A DNA stretch of 38,905 nucleotides from the NCBI GenBank assembly GCA_002381225.1, contig DFSS01000046.1, positions 1 to 38,905 of the forward strand, in the 5' to 3' direction. Source of the DNA: Flavobacteriales bacterium UBA3431. GTDB taxonomy: Bacteria > Bacteroidota > Bacteroidia > Flavobacteriales > Schleiferiaceae. The translations under genes were made by a program, and so were the position numbers. A model generated the notes under the pieces. The model was not told the DNA's origin, searched no databases, and was given only the letters and a program-made list of their open reading frames with translations. Below, piece by piece: positions 1 to 7,649 of this stretch (positions are counted from its first letter, which is position 1; every line of letters starts with the position of its first letter).

Positions 1-168
1 CGATGCCGAGCGGTCGTCGACGCCTTGGTGGGGGAAGGCATTGATATACTACGAATGGAATCCAAGGGATATGGGGCAAGTCGCCCAATTGCGTCCAATG
101 CCACAGAAGAAGGCCAAGCCCTTAATCGCCGGACGGAGATTCAGATTCTTTCGACCACCGGGCATTAA
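1..168 (+). CDS. OmpA-family C-terminal domain protein, 3' end only (partial)
   Basis: Frame 1 is open from the first base to a TAA at 166-168 and encodes 55 residues that read as the end of an OmpA-like peptidoglycan-binding domain. The visible pattern is RA..V.ALV..GID, then GYGASRPIASN, then T.EGQALNRRTEIQI, matching the family signature G.G...P...N.T..GR..NRRVEI. Such proteins anchor the outer membrane to peptidoglycan. The N-terminal part lies outside the window, so overall architecture is unknown. Its last 47 bases overlap the 3' end of rarA on the other strand. It lacks a start inside the window and is easy to miss. The domain call is confident; the specific protein is not. Confidence 0.85.
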   Translation, partial: RCRAVVDALVGEGIDILRMESKGYGASRPIASNATEEGQALNRRTEIQILSTTGH

Positions 169-1414
169 GCCATTCTGCGAGGCGAGCTTCTGTCGGATTT
201 TCTCCGGGAACATAAAAAGTGGCCCCATTCAGTTCCTCGGGCAAATACGATTGAACAACAAAACTCCCAGGGTAATCATGCGGATACACGTAGCGCGCCC
301 CATACCCTAACTCTTTCATAGTTTGGGTGGGAGCATTGCGCAGATGCACCGGCACCTCCAAGTCTCCGGTTTGTTCGACCGTCTTCAGGGCCTGATCGAT
401 CGCGAGATAGGCCCGATTGGATTTGGGACTTGCGGCCAAATACACCGTGCATTCCGACAAGGGAATTCGTCCTTCCGGCAGGCCTAGCCGTTCGACAGCT
501 TGAAAGCATGCGGTGGCGATGGTGAGCGCTTGAGGGTTCGCCAATCCTACATCTTCAGCGGCGGAGATGAGCAATCGCCGGGCAATGAAGGTTGGACTTT
601 CCCCGCCCGCAATCATCCGAGCCAACCAATAAACGGCAGCTTGGGGATCGCTGCCTCGAATGGACTTAATCAACGCGGAGGCGATGTCGTAGTGCTGGTC
701 CCCCGCGCGGTCATATTTCGGGGCCATTTTGGGCGCATGCTGCCCGACAAAGGCCGCATCCACCATTGTTTGCCCGCTGTTCTTCGCTACCAAGCAGAGG
801 CTTTCGAGTGTATTTAAGAATCGCCGAGCATCCCCACCCGTGAAAGCGTAAATGGCCGCAAAGTCCACATCCGTCACCCCCGTTGATTGCAGAAAGGAAT
901 CCGTTGCCAGAGCTTTTTGGCCCAAAGGGAGCAAATGGACTTCCTCTAAGGGTTTCAGAACGAACAGCTGGCAACGAGAAAGCAAGGCAGAATTGACTTC
1001 AAAGCTGGGGTTTTCCGTCGTGGCTCCAATGAGCGTAATGGTCCCTTTTTCGACCGCCGCGAGCAAGGCATCCTGTTGAGATTTGGAAAAACGGTGGATT
1101 TCATCAATGAAGAGCACGCGGCCACGAGGCTGAAACATCCGGTCTTTTTCCGCTCGGTGAATTTCATCCCGGACATCCTTGACCCCGCTGGATATAGCGC
1201 TCATGGCCGTAAAAGGCATATCGACTTGCTCTGCAAGCAATTGCGCCAAGGTGGTTTTGCCTACCCCAGGAGGTCCCCAAAACAGGAGGGAGGGCAAGCG
1301 TTTTTGATCCAGTGCGGGCTGCAAGGCCCCCTTCGGGCCGACCACATGGTGCTGGCCCGCGTAATCGGCCAGGTGCCGAGGGCGCATACGTTCTGCGAGA
1401 GGGGCATTGCTCAT
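122..1414 (-). CDS. rarA: Replication-associated recombination protein A (RarA/MgsA), AAA+ ATPase
   Basis: This 430-residue protein is a clamp-loader-like AAA+ ATPase that acts at stalled replication forks. Walker A is GPPGVGKT at residues 47-54 and Walker B is VLFIDE at 100-105, followed by the sensor-1 segment GATTENPSFEVN and the family sequence RGSDPQAAVYWLARM, then the C-terminal tetramerisation region. Length is normal for RarA. The ATG overlaps the TGA of the upstream TIGR02757 gene as ATGA, so the two are probably translationally coupled in one transcript starting at lolD. The 3' end overlaps the convergent OmpA-domain gene by 47 bp. Confidence 0.95.
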   Translation of the reverse strand: MSNAPLAERMRPRHLADYAGQHHVVGPKGALQPALDQKRLPSLLFWGPPGVGKTTLAQLLAEQVDMPFTAMSAISSGVKDVRDEIHRAEKDRMFQPRGRVLFIDEIHRFSKSQQDALLAAVEKGTITLIGATTENPSFEVNSALLSRCQLFVLKPLEEVHLLPLGQKALATDSFLQSTGVTDVDFAAIYAFTGGDARRFLNTLESLCLVAKNSGQTMVDAAFVGQHAPKMAPKYDRAGDQHYDIASALIKSIRGSDPQAAVYWLARMIAGGESPTFIARRLLISAAEDVGLANPQALTIATACFQAVERLGLPEGRIPLSECTVYLAASPKSNRAYLAIDQALKTVEQTGDLEVPVHLRNAPTQTMKELGYGARYVYPHDYPGSFVVQSYLPEELNGATFYVPGENPTEARLAEWLNARWSKESESPSGD

Positions 1415-2235
1415 CCCCGGAAAGGTACGATGGGCTTCGGCTTGGCCCCAAGGGGCGTTTCTTTCAAGATGCCGGATTCTCCGATCCCAAAAAGGGCAAA
1501 ATCAAAACGGACGGGGTCCTCTGCATCCAGACGTCGAAGGGCCGCATCTAGTTCACGTACGGCCCGCTGGTCATTGGCCTTTCGTTCCAGCAAGCCCAAC
1601 GCCCGGCCAACCTGGCCACTGTGCACATCCAGGGGACAAGAGAGATATGCGGCCGGAGTATTCGTCCATAAGCCAAAATCGACCCCCCTCTGAGCGGAAC
1701 GCACCATCCAACGCAGAAAGAGGTGCAAGCGTTTCGCTGCAGAGCCCTGTTCCGGGGAAGCCAAATGCTTGGCCGACCGCGTGGCAAGCCAATCGCCCGC
1801 AAAGGCAATCCGGAACCGATCAATGGCGGCATGGTAGTCAGTTTCGCCCGCTTTTCGCTGAAACCCTTTTTCCATGCTGTGGTGGTTTCGGTACCATCGC
1901 TGCAAGGCCTGCATAAAGCGCAGCCCGTCCTCAGGCATCAAGGTGCGGTGTGCCCAATGCCATGAAGCTAAATCTGATTCCGAGGCATCTACAAGGGTGG
2001 CAACAGGGGAGTCTCCAAGCGGGGCAAACATGCGGTTCGCACTCTGCAGGATGGAACTCCGCCGTCCCCAAGCGATGATAGCCGTCATAAATGCCACACA
2101 TTCAATATCCTCCGGACGCTCATAGCGATGGGGAATGGAAATGGGGTCGAGGGGGATGAAATGGGGCTGTTCGTATTCTCGCGCCCAATGCTCCAACCAA
2201 GCCTGCAGGTCTTCGGGGGAGATCAGATGCGCCAT
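1411..2235 (-). CDS. TIGR02757 (DUF2400) family protein
   Basis: A 274-residue protein of the TIGR02757/DUF2400 family, common in Bacteroidota and of unestablished biochemical function. Family features visible are the early D.I..PHRY..PEDIE segment, FMTAIIAWGRR, a central CKRLHLFLRWMVR-type stretch (here AKRLHLFLRWMVR), and DVHSGQVGRALGLLERK. The start is taken at the ATG giving MAHLISPED; a longer open frame runs 45 bases further upstream but only into lolD. It overlaps lolD by 13 bp and rarA by 4 bp, making a tight lolD-TIGR02757-rarA operon. Function should not be inferred from the neighbours alone. Confidence 0.85.
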   Translation of the reverse strand: MAHLISPEDLQAWLEHWAREYEQPHFIPLDPISIPHRYERPEDIECVAFMTAIIAWGRRSSILQSANRMFAPLGDSPVATLVDASESDLASWHWAHRTLMPEDGLRFMQALQRWYRNHHSMEKGFQRKAGETDYHAAIDRFRIAFAGDWLATRSAKHLASPEQGSAAKRLHLFLRWMVRSAQRGVDFGLWTNTPAAYLSCPLDVHSGQVGRALGLLERKANDQRAVRELDAALRRLDAEDPVRFDFALFGIGESGILKETPLGAKPKPIVPFRG

Positions 2236-2876
2236 GCTCCATCGCTCAGATGCAGCGAACGGTCCGCTTTCTCCGCCCATTCCGTAGCATGGGTCGCCAC
2301 AATCATGGCCACATTCGAATGACGGCGTACTTCATGCAGAATGTCGAAGAGTTCCGAAGAACGTTGGCTATCCAAGTTGCCCGAAGGCTCGTCGGCTAAA
2401 AGAAGTTTGGGATCGTGAACCAACGCTCTTGCCACCGCTACGCGTTGCTGCTCACCGCCACTTAAGGCACCCGGGAGGTGATCCAACCGGTGGTCGACAC
2501 CGAGGGCTTTTGCCCAATGCCGTGCTCGGGCTTCCATATCTTTTCTCCCCGCGATCCACCCCGGCATGCAAAGGTTTTCGAGGGCGGTAAACTCGGGCAA
2601 TAAATGGTGGAACTGGAAGACAAAACCGAGAGATTGATTTCGAAAAATATCGATGTCGCGCGAGGTCGCAGGGTAGGGGGCGCCTTCAAATAACAGCGTC
2701 CCAGCATCCGCCGCATCCAACCCTCCTAGAATATGCAAGAGTGTAGACTTTCCTGAACCGGATGGACCCGTAATCGCCACAAATTCACCGGTTTCTACCT
2801 CGAGGGAAATATCCTTTAAAACGGAAACGTCTCCGTAACTTTTAGAAATATGGTGGGCATGGAGCAAGGTGGACAT
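2223..2876 (-). CDS. lolD: LolD-type ABC transporter ATP-binding protein
   Basis: A 217-residue ABC ATPase that would power lipoprotein release from the inner membrane together with LolC/LolE-type permeases, which are not in this window. Walker A GPSGSGKS is at 37-44, the ABC signature LSGGE at 138-142 and Walker B LLLADEP at 158-164. The Q-loop sequence FQFHHLLPEFTALEN is the LolD hallmark and separates it from MacB or FtsE relatives. The start is the ATG of MSTLLHAHH; the open frame extends 24 codons further upstream without family similarity, and a -7 element sits 6 nt before this ATG. It is the first gene of the operon with TIGR02757 and rarA. Confidence 0.9.
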   Translation of the reverse strand: MSTLLHAHHISKSYGDVSVLKDISLEVETGEFVAITGPSGSGKSTLLHILGGLDAADAGTLLFEGAPYPATSRDIDIFRNQSLGFVFQFHHLLPEFTALENLCMPGWIAGRKDMEARARHWAKALGVDHRLDHLPGALSGGEQQRVAVARALVHDPKLLLADEPSGNLDSQRSSELFDILHEVRRHSNVAMIVATHATEWAEKADRSLHLSDGAWRI

Positions 2877-2882
2877 CGTCCC

Positions 2883-2890
2883 CAAAAGTA
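2883..2890 (-). promoter_or_regulatory. -7 promoter element of the lolD operon
   Basis: On the minus strand the sequence TACTTTTG matches the Bacteroidota -7 consensus TAnnTTTG exactly and ends 6 nt before the lolD ATG. No clear -33 TTG is present at the usual distance. This spacing would give almost no 5' leader. Confidence 0.55.
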
Positions 2891-2915
2891 ACGCGGAATT
2901 CCAGGAATCGGGAAG

Positions 2916-2923
2916 TACCTTTG
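2916..2923 (+). promoter_or_regulatory. -7 promoter element of sucC
   Basis: TACCTTTG matches TAnnTTTG exactly and lies 26 nt before the sucC ATG, giving a leader of about 20 nt. No convincing -33 TTG is seen. It shares a 73-bp divergent spacer with the lolD element. Confidence 0.5.
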
Positions 2924-2949
2924 CGCTGCACATTTTGTACCCCCACACT

Positions 2950-4140
2950 ATGAATCTTCACGAATTCCAAGGAAAAGACATTCTCGCCTCATACGGCGTC
3001 CGAGTTCAACGCGGCAAAGTGGCCACTACGCCGGAAGAGGCGGTGGCAGCAGCCAAGGCTATGACGGAAGAAACGGGTACCCAGTGGTATGTCGTAAAGG
3101 CGCAAGTGCACGCTGGTGGCCGCGGAAAAGGCGGCGGTGTGAAGTTGGCGAAGAATTTGGACGAAGTAAAGCAGCGTGCTACGGATATCTTGGGTATGCA
3201 GCTTGTCACGCCACAGACTTCCAAAGAAGGAAAAACGGTGCACCAAGTGCTCATTGCTGAGGATGTATACTATCCCGGCGAGAGCGAAACGGAAGAATAC
3301 TACATGAGCATCTTGCTCGACCGGGCCGCGGGCCGCAACATGATTATGTACAGCCCGGAAGGTGGGATGGATATTGAAGCCGTTGCAGAGCACAGCCCGG
3401 AGAAAATTTTTACGGAGAGCATTGATCCCTCCGTCGGACTGCAAGACTTTCAGGCGCGCCGAATTGCATTCAATCTGGGCCTATCCGGTGCCGCGTTCAA
3501 AGAGATGGTCGTCTTTGTCAAAAGTTTAATGGCCGCCTACCAGGGCATTGACGCCAGCTTGTTTGAAATCAATCCGGTCCTCAAAACGAGCGACAACAAG
3601 ATTATGGCGGTAGACGCCAAGGTGGCTTTAGATGGAAATGGACTCTTTCGCCATCCTGAGCTCGCTGCCATGCGCGACTTCCGTGAGGAGGATCCCACCG
3701 AAGTGAAGGCGGATCAAGCGGGATTGAACTTTGTAAAACTGGACGGCAACGTCGGGTGCATGGTCAACGGCGCCGGTTTAGCGATGGCTACGATGGATAT
3801 CATTAAGATGGCGGGTGGTAACCCAGCAAACTTTTTGGATGTCGGCGGCACGGCCAACGCCGAACGCGTAGAAAAAGCGTTTCGCATCATTCTAGAGGAT
3901 GCGAATGTGAAAGCCATTTTGGTAAACATTTTTGGTGGGATCGTTCGCTGCGATCGCGTAGCTCAAGGGATCGTCGATGCCTATGCCAGCATCGGAGAAA
4001 TCCCTGTACCCATCATTGTTCGACTCCAAGGCACCAACGCCGCGGAGGCCAAAGCATTGATTGATGCCAGTGGCTTGAAGGTTTATTCCGCCATTCAACT
4101 TAAGGAAGCCGCGGACCTCGTGAAGGAGCTCGTCGGTTAA
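2950..4140 (+). CDS. sucC: Succinyl-CoA synthetase (ADP-forming) beta subunit
   Basis: A 396-residue beta subunit of the TCA-cycle enzyme converting succinyl-CoA, ADP and phosphate to succinate, CoA and ATP; it works as a heterotetramer with SucD (30896-31768). It begins MNLHEFQGKDIL, the conserved SucC N-terminus, and has the ATP-grasp stretch KAQVHAGGRGKGGGVK near residue 45-60, the LFEINPV motif, and the C-terminal NIFGGIVRCDRVA and LQGTNA segments. The start is the ATG preceding NLHEF; the open frame continues upstream with no family similarity. pnuC follows after 4 nt. The partner sucD is about 27 kb away on the opposite strand, not adjacent as in E. coli. Confidence 0.97.
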   Translation: MNLHEFQGKDILASYGVRVQRGKVATTPEEAVAAAKAMTEETGTQWYVVKAQVHAGGRGKGGGVKLAKNLDEVKQRATDILGMQLVTPQTSKEGKTVHQVLIAEDVYYPGESETEEYYMSILLDRAAGRNMIMYSPEGGMDIEAVAEHSPEKIFTESIDPSVGLQDFQARRIAFNLGLSGAAFKEMVVFVKSLMAAYQGIDASLFEINPVLKTSDNKIMAVDAKVALDGNGLFRHPELAAMRDFREEDPTEVKADQAGLNFVKLDGNVGCMVNGAGLAMATMDIIKMAGGNPANFLDVGGTANAERVEKAFRIILEDANVKAILVNIFGGIVRCDRVAQGIVDAYASIGEIPVPIIVRLQGTNAAEAKALIDASGLKVYSAIQLKEAADLVKELVG

Positions 4141-4144
4141 ACCG

Positions 4145-4705
4145 ATGCGGTGGGTCGAACTTTTCTCCGCCCTTTTCAATCTGGCCTATGTTTTAGGCAT
4201 CATTCGGCTTAAACGCTGGGCATGGTTCGCGGGTGGAATCGGATGCCTGCTTGCCGTGTGGCTCTTTTGGGACCAAGGCCTCTACTTGGAGGCACTACTC
4301 AACGTGGCATACACCGCCATGGCCGGATATGGGTGGATGCACTGGGGACAACCCCGCGCTCAGCGCCCCCTTTTTTCACTGGATGTGTGGGCCAAATTTG
4401 GCTGGGTCGCCGGCGGATGTTTCGTTGCCTGGCCCCTTGGATGGCTTTTTCACGCATACACCCCGAATCCAAATCCCTTCCTCGATGCGGGGATCTTTAC
4501 TTTCAGCTTAGTGGCCACCTATGGCCAAGCGCAACGGTGCATGGATAATTGGTGGGCCTGGATGGCTATCAATACCGCGATGGTAGCGCTATGCCTGCTG
4601 CGAGACATGCCGATCTATGCCGTCTACTCCGCGCTCATGGCGGGCTTGTCCTGGAAAGGCTGGATGAATTGGAAGAACGAAGATTTAGCTCAGGCGGATA
4701 CCTGA
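4145..4705 (+). CDS. pnuC: PnuC-family nicotinamide riboside/NMN transporter
   Basis: A 186-residue very hydrophobic protein with about seven membrane segments and a Trp-rich character typical of PnuC facilitators, which import nicotinamide riboside as an NAD precursor. The C-terminal part has the family pattern: Q.CMDNWWAWMAINTAMVAL, then a short loop, then IYAVYSALMAG followed by W. It begins 4 nt after the sucC stop and is presumably co-transcribed with it; I see no separate promoter. The 3' end overlaps the convergent hydrolase gene by 16 bp. Substrate is inferred from family only. Confidence 0.85.
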   Translation: MRWVELFSALFNLAYVLGIIRLKRWAWFAGGIGCLLAVWLFWDQGLYLEALLNVAYTAMAGYGWMHWGQPRAQRPLFSLDVWAKFGWVAGGCFVAWPLGWLFHAYTPNPNPFLDAGIFTFSLVATYGQAQRCMDNWWAWMAINTAMVALCLLRDMPIYAVYSALMAGLSWKGWMNWKNEDLAQADT

Positions 4706-5349
4706 CGAAACCATTGCAGTAGGTCTGTGAAACACGCTGGGCTGATGGTGTGCGGCATGGGGTACGTGTGTACGTCGACATCCATGCCGTGAAGGACTCG
4801 GGCTGTTTCGTAGCTCGGGAGCGACATGTGGGCCGGAACTACGCCATCCTCGGTACCTACCGCCGCCCAATGGGGCAGATTGGAGGCAACTTGGCCTAAG
4901 CAGGACCATTCCACGGGAAAATAGCTTGCCACGGCGGCGATACCGCGGACCAAATCGGGGTACCGGGTTCGCAAGGCATTGCTTAAAATACCCCCTTGAG
5001 AAAAACCCATTAGGATGGGGCGGGGCGCATCGGGAAACGCCTCAGCGTGCCAACGAAGGGCTTCGGCTACCCGTTCCATGGACGCCTGGGCTTCCTCTTC
5101 GTTTGTTTGGCGTATACCTTGGTCATCAAAGCTGAGCGCATACCATGCATACCCTCCAAAGTCCAAAGGATGGGTGGCCCGGAGGGAGCGGATGGCAAAT
5201 TCCTTGGATAAATATGGTGCAAAGCCAAACAAATCATCTTGATGGCTAGCGTAGCCATGGAGCAACCATATTTCTTGAGACAATGGGTTCCCCGATTTGC
5301 ACGGGGCATACCGGGAATCTTGTAGGGCAAGGGGGGTCGGGAGAGACAT
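4690..5349 (-). CDS. Alpha/beta hydrolase (carboxylesterase/phospholipase-like)
   Basis: A 219-residue cytoplasmic alpha/beta hydrolase without signal peptide. The nucleophile elbow is GFSQGG with Ser117; Asp168 (GTEDGVVP) and His200 (PMPH) are well placed to complete the triad, and the early LLHGYASHQDDLFGFAP segment would supply the oxyanion hole. Size and motifs place it with the small esterase/lysophospholipase group (Pfam Abhydrolase_2). The substrate cannot be named. Its ATG overlaps the stop of the DUF2452 gene (TAATG on the minus strand), so the two are likely translationally coupled. Confidence 0.85.
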   Translation of the reverse strand: MSLPTPLALQDSRYAPCKSGNPLSQEIWLLHGYASHQDDLFGFAPYLSKEFAIRSLRATHPLDFGGYAWYALSFDDQGIRQTNEEEAQASMERVAEALRWHAEAFPDAPRPILMGFSQGGILSNALRTRYPDLVRGIAAVASYFPVEWSCLGQVASNLPHWAAVGTEDGVVPAHMSLPSYETARVLHGMDVDVHTYPMPHTISPACFTDLLQWFRQVSA

Positions 5350-5786
5350 TATCGCTCAATATGCCATGTATGATCACCCAGAAGCCGAACGCTGTGGACG
5401 AAACGCCCTAGCTGTCTTTTGCTCTGAGCAAATTCTTCGGGACTCAAAAGCGATAAGGTAAAATCGCCTGTCTCGCGTTCGTATAAGTGGTAAACATGGT
5501 TGACCTCTGGTTTGAAAGAAATCTTAGCGGAATAGATCCACTCCGATACTTGCTTTCGGCGTTGAATGCTGCGCGCTTGTTCGGCTAGCAATTCCATTTG
5601 AGCCTTGATTTGGTTCAGCTGAAGATCCGTCTGAAAATCCATGGACGAAAGGGACGTTGAACGTTGAACTCCCTCTTGCGTCGGAACGATGGGCACTCCG
5701 CCCACATGGTGGGCATACGGAAGAAGCCCAGGATTCTGGGCTACTTTATCTGCATCTATGGGATTTTCTTTCAGAGGTTCAGCCAT
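5349..5786 (-). CDS. DUF2452 domain-containing protein
   Basis: A 145-residue soluble protein of the DUF2452 family, mainly Bacteroidota; function unknown. Visible features are the N-terminal NPIDADKVA.NPGLLPYAHHVGG segment, a central predicted helix (LQLNQIKAQMELLAEQARSI), and the C-terminal FKPEVNHVYHLYER and LSLLSPEEF segments. A perfect -7 element ends 4 nt before its ATG, so it probably starts its own transcript together with the overlapping hydrolase downstream. Confidence 0.8.
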   Translation of the reverse strand: MAEPLKENPIDADKVAQNPGLLPYAHHVGGVPIVPTQEGVQRSTSLSSMDFQTDLQLNQIKAQMELLAEQARSIQRRKQVSEWIYSAKISFKPEVNHVYHLYERETGDFTLSLLSPEEFAQSKRQLGRFVHSVRLLGDHTWHIER

Positions 5787-5790
5787 GGGA

Positions 5791-5798
5791 CAAAATTA
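5791..5798 (-). promoter_or_regulatory. -7 promoter element of the DUF2452-hydrolase unit
   Basis: On the minus strand TAATTTTG matches TAnnTTTG exactly and ends 4 nt before the DUF2452 ATG. Its first three bases are the stop codon of the upstream SRPBCC gene. No good -33 TTG is visible. Confidence 0.5.
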
Positions 5799-6248
5799 GG
5801 CGCCAAAAAGTTCCTCCGCCGCTTTAAATCGGAAGGAGAAGATCTCTTCCAAGCGCGGACGGACGATGATCGGATGAACGAGGCGACCCAAAAATCCAAG
5901 CGGAACTTGGTAATGAACCCGGTCTCGCATGCGAACGCCCCCTGGGATGGATTCAAAAAAATGTTCGTGGTGCCAAATGGAGTAGGGGCCTACACGCTGC
6001 TCGTCTACAAAGTACTCCATCGGACGAATGTGGGTGATTTCCGTCGTCCATTTCATGGGGATTCCGGCCAGGGGAGACACGGTGTAATGAATGAATAAAC
6101 CTTCATACATCGTCTCAGGAATCTCCCCCAGCACGGTAAAGCCCAAATTCTTTGGGGTTATTTTGGCCAAATTGTGGGGGGAAGAAAAAAAGGCCCACGC
6201 TTCTTCTAAAGAGATGGGCAGGTCTTGGGTCCGATCGATCAAATACAT
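5796..6248 (-). CDS. SRPBCC-family (START/Bet v1-like) protein
   Basis: A 150-residue protein with the SRPBCC helix-grip fold, a hydrophobic ligand-binding fold. The start MYLIDRTQDLPISLEEAWAFFSSPHNLAKITP is typical of this group (compare ligand-binding SRPBCC cell-division-inhibitor relatives), with the later W..EH.F and MRDRVHYQVPLG segments. Ligand is unknown. It lies between the XRE regulator (30 nt gap) and DUF2452 (9 nt gap), all on the minus strand. Confidence 0.8.
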   Translation of the reverse strand: MYLIDRTQDLPISLEEAWAFFSSPHNLAKITPKNLGFTVLGEIPETMYEGLFIHYTVSPLAGIPMKWTTEITHIRPMEYFVDEQRVGPYSIWHHEHFFESIPGGVRMRDRVHYQVPLGFLGRLVHPIIVRPRLEEIFSFRFKAAEELFGA

Positions 6249-6278
6249 GCCCTATTAACCCAGCTGCCGCCGAATGGT

Positions 6279-6638
6279 TTAAGGAATCGGCTTGCGCGTT
6301 TTGATTTCAAAATGGTCCCCTTGCACAATGATTAAGGTCTCCAAGTTCTGCGTACTTGGAAGCGTCCGGCCTTGAACGGGCGAGATGGGGTCCTTCGAGG
6401 TGGAAGTCCCCGAGGATGTTGCGGCACGCCCTAGGACAATGTAGGACAGGTCAAAATCGGGAAAGTTCTCCGCAAGGGATTGCACAAGGTTTAAACTCAG
6501 CTTGTTGCGACCATTCACCACATGGGAAATGGTGGCACGTGACGTTCCAAGACGTTCAGCTAAATGAGAGGCGTTGAGTTGCTTGGACTGCATCCAAGCG
6601 ACGAGGCGTTGGTTTTCTGGATGGTGTTCTACAGGCAT
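6279..6638 (-). CDS. Small XRE-family helix-turn-helix regulator
   Basis: A 119-residue protein. Residues 8-62 form an XRE/Cro-type helix-turn-helix, with the recognition region LAERLGTSRATISHVVNGRNKLSLN. The remaining 55 residues are polar, contain a Ser/Thr-rich linker, and match no domain I recognise. The ATG lies 4 nt after the stop of the PhoD-like phosphatase, so the two may be coupled, but a -7-like element inside the phosphatase's last codons could also drive it alone. Targets are unknown. Confidence 0.85.
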   Translation of the reverse strand: MPVEHHPENQRLVAWMQSKQLNASHLAERLGTSRATISHVVNGRNKLSLNLVQSLAENFPDFDLSYIVLGRAATSSGTSTSKDPISPVQGRTLPSTQNLETLIIVQGDHFEIKTRKPIP

Positions 6639-6642
6639 GGTG

Positions 6643-7599
6643 CTACAAAGGTAGCAATTTCAATGTCTTGTTAACTTTTGTTTCACCATCCTTGGTAATA
6701 AATGCGACTGAGAGCTGCGCTTCGCCATCCCAATTCAACTTTGCAAAGTGCCCCTCGCTGAGTACCGTATTCTTGAGGAGTGATTTATTGGCTTTGAGCT
6801 CTTCCTTACTGGGGCTGTGGGTGGTGGAGGTCAAGGGCGAGGCAGTGATTTCAGTCAAGATCACGCCATCTACTTTCTTTTGGCTGATTTCGCCGTGGTG
6901 GCGATCCCCTGTTAAGAACACGACGGGCATTCCGGCACGCGCGCACAGAGAAAGCAGCGCTTCACGTTCTTCTGGGAATCGGCTGTAGTTCTCAAAGACT
7001 TCTGCATCGTTAAGGACCTGGGATCCGATCGCAATGAAGACGATGGAGGCATCAGCATGCTCGCGGAGGGTTTGAGCCAGCCAATTCATTTGCCCCTTGC
7101 CCAAAATGTGCGTTCCCAAAGGGCCTCGGTGGTAGCGATCATCCAAACCTATCATTAAAACCGATCCATAGCGCTCCGCCCATCGAATATCCCCATACCG
7201 GTCTACTTGGGTCGGAGTTTCGAGCCAAAATTCACCAAAAACACGTGCGCTGAGGCGTCGTCCCGCAAACGAAGAATCCGCATCATTCGGGCCAAAATCA
7301 TGATCGTCGTAGATGGCGAGTTGACGGCTGCTGTGCAACAAGGCTTGCACCGGTTGGGTAGCGAACCGCTTGTCGTAGGCCCTTCGCATAGATTCGTCGG
7401 TTTGCCAGTCCTCCTTGCCGAAGTACAGGTTGTCTCCCAGCCATAAAAAGAAGGCCTTTTCCTCCTTCGCTGCATGAAGGAAAATAGACTCTGCTTCGTC
7501 GTCACGTAAATCTGCACAACTGCCCACGCAGAAGGAGAATGGCTGTGCGGTCATGGACCACGTGGCTAGGCACAGCGCCCAAGTCAATCGATGTTTCAT
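6643..7599 (-). CDS. Secreted PhoD-like alkaline phosphatase (metallophosphoesterase)
   Basis: A 318-residue exported protein. Residues 1-18 form a signal peptide (MKHRLTWALCLATWSMTA) with probable cleavage before QPFSFCVGSC. The PhoD-like calcineurin fold is shown by SFCVGSC..LRD, LWLGDNLYFG, the metal-binding YDDHDFGPND, and FLTGDRHHGEI. It is shorter than classical PhoD, as is usual for the Bacteroidota PhoD-like phosphatases. It probably hydrolyses phosphomonoesters or diesters outside the cytoplasm. A near-consensus -7 element lies 4 nt upstream, divergent from the M14 peptidase 50 bp away. Confidence 0.88.
   Translation of the reverse strand: MKHRLTWALCLATWSMTAQPFSFCVGSCADLRDDEAESIFLHAAKEEKAFFLWLGDNLYFGKEDWQTDESMRRAYDKRFATQPVQALLHSSRQLAIYDDHDFGPNDADSSFAGRRLSARVFGEFWLETPTQVDRYGDIRWAERYGSVLMIGLDDRYHRGPLGTHILGKGQMNWLAQTLREHADASIVFIAIGSQVLNDAEVFENYSRFPEEREALLSLCARAGMPVVFLTGDRHHGEISQKKVDGVILTEITASPLTSTTHSPSKEELKANKSLLKNTVLSEGHFAKLNWDGEAQLSVAFITKDGETKVNKTLKLLPL
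6646..6653 (-). promoter_or_regulatory. Candidate -7 element of the XRE regulator
   Basis: On the minus strand TACCTTTG matches TAnnTTTG and ends 7 nt before the regulator's ATG. It overlaps the final codons of the upstream phosphatase gene, so it could be coincidental coding sequence. Confidence 0.35.
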
Positions 7600-7603
7600 G
7601 CCA

Positions 7604-7611
7604 CAAACATC
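7604..7611 (-). promoter_or_regulatory. Near-consensus -7 element of the PhoD-like gene
   Basis: On the minus strand GATGTTTG differs from TAnnTTTG at the first base and ends 4 nt before the ATG, the same spacing as at several perfect elements in this window. Confidence 0.35.
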
Positions 7612-7637
7612 GGGCAGGAATCGCCATTCTCCCTCCG

Positions 7638-7645
7638 TACATTTG
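7638..7645 (+). promoter_or_regulatory. -7 promoter element of the M14 peptidase
   Basis: TACATTTG matches TAnnTTTG exactly and ends 4 nt before the ATG at 7650. The intergenic space to the divergent phosphatase is only 50 bp. No -33 TTG is seen. Confidence 0.5.
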
Positions 7646-7649
7646 ACAA

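Noticed and set aside
1076..1693. 205-codon plus-strand open frame
   Set aside because: Antisense to rarA and the TIGR02757 gene, whose protein families are clear; low-complexity Arg/Ser-rich translation.
4145..4180. Riboswitch ahead of pnuC
   Set aside because: pnuC starts 4 nt after the sucC stop, leaving no room for a leader structure.
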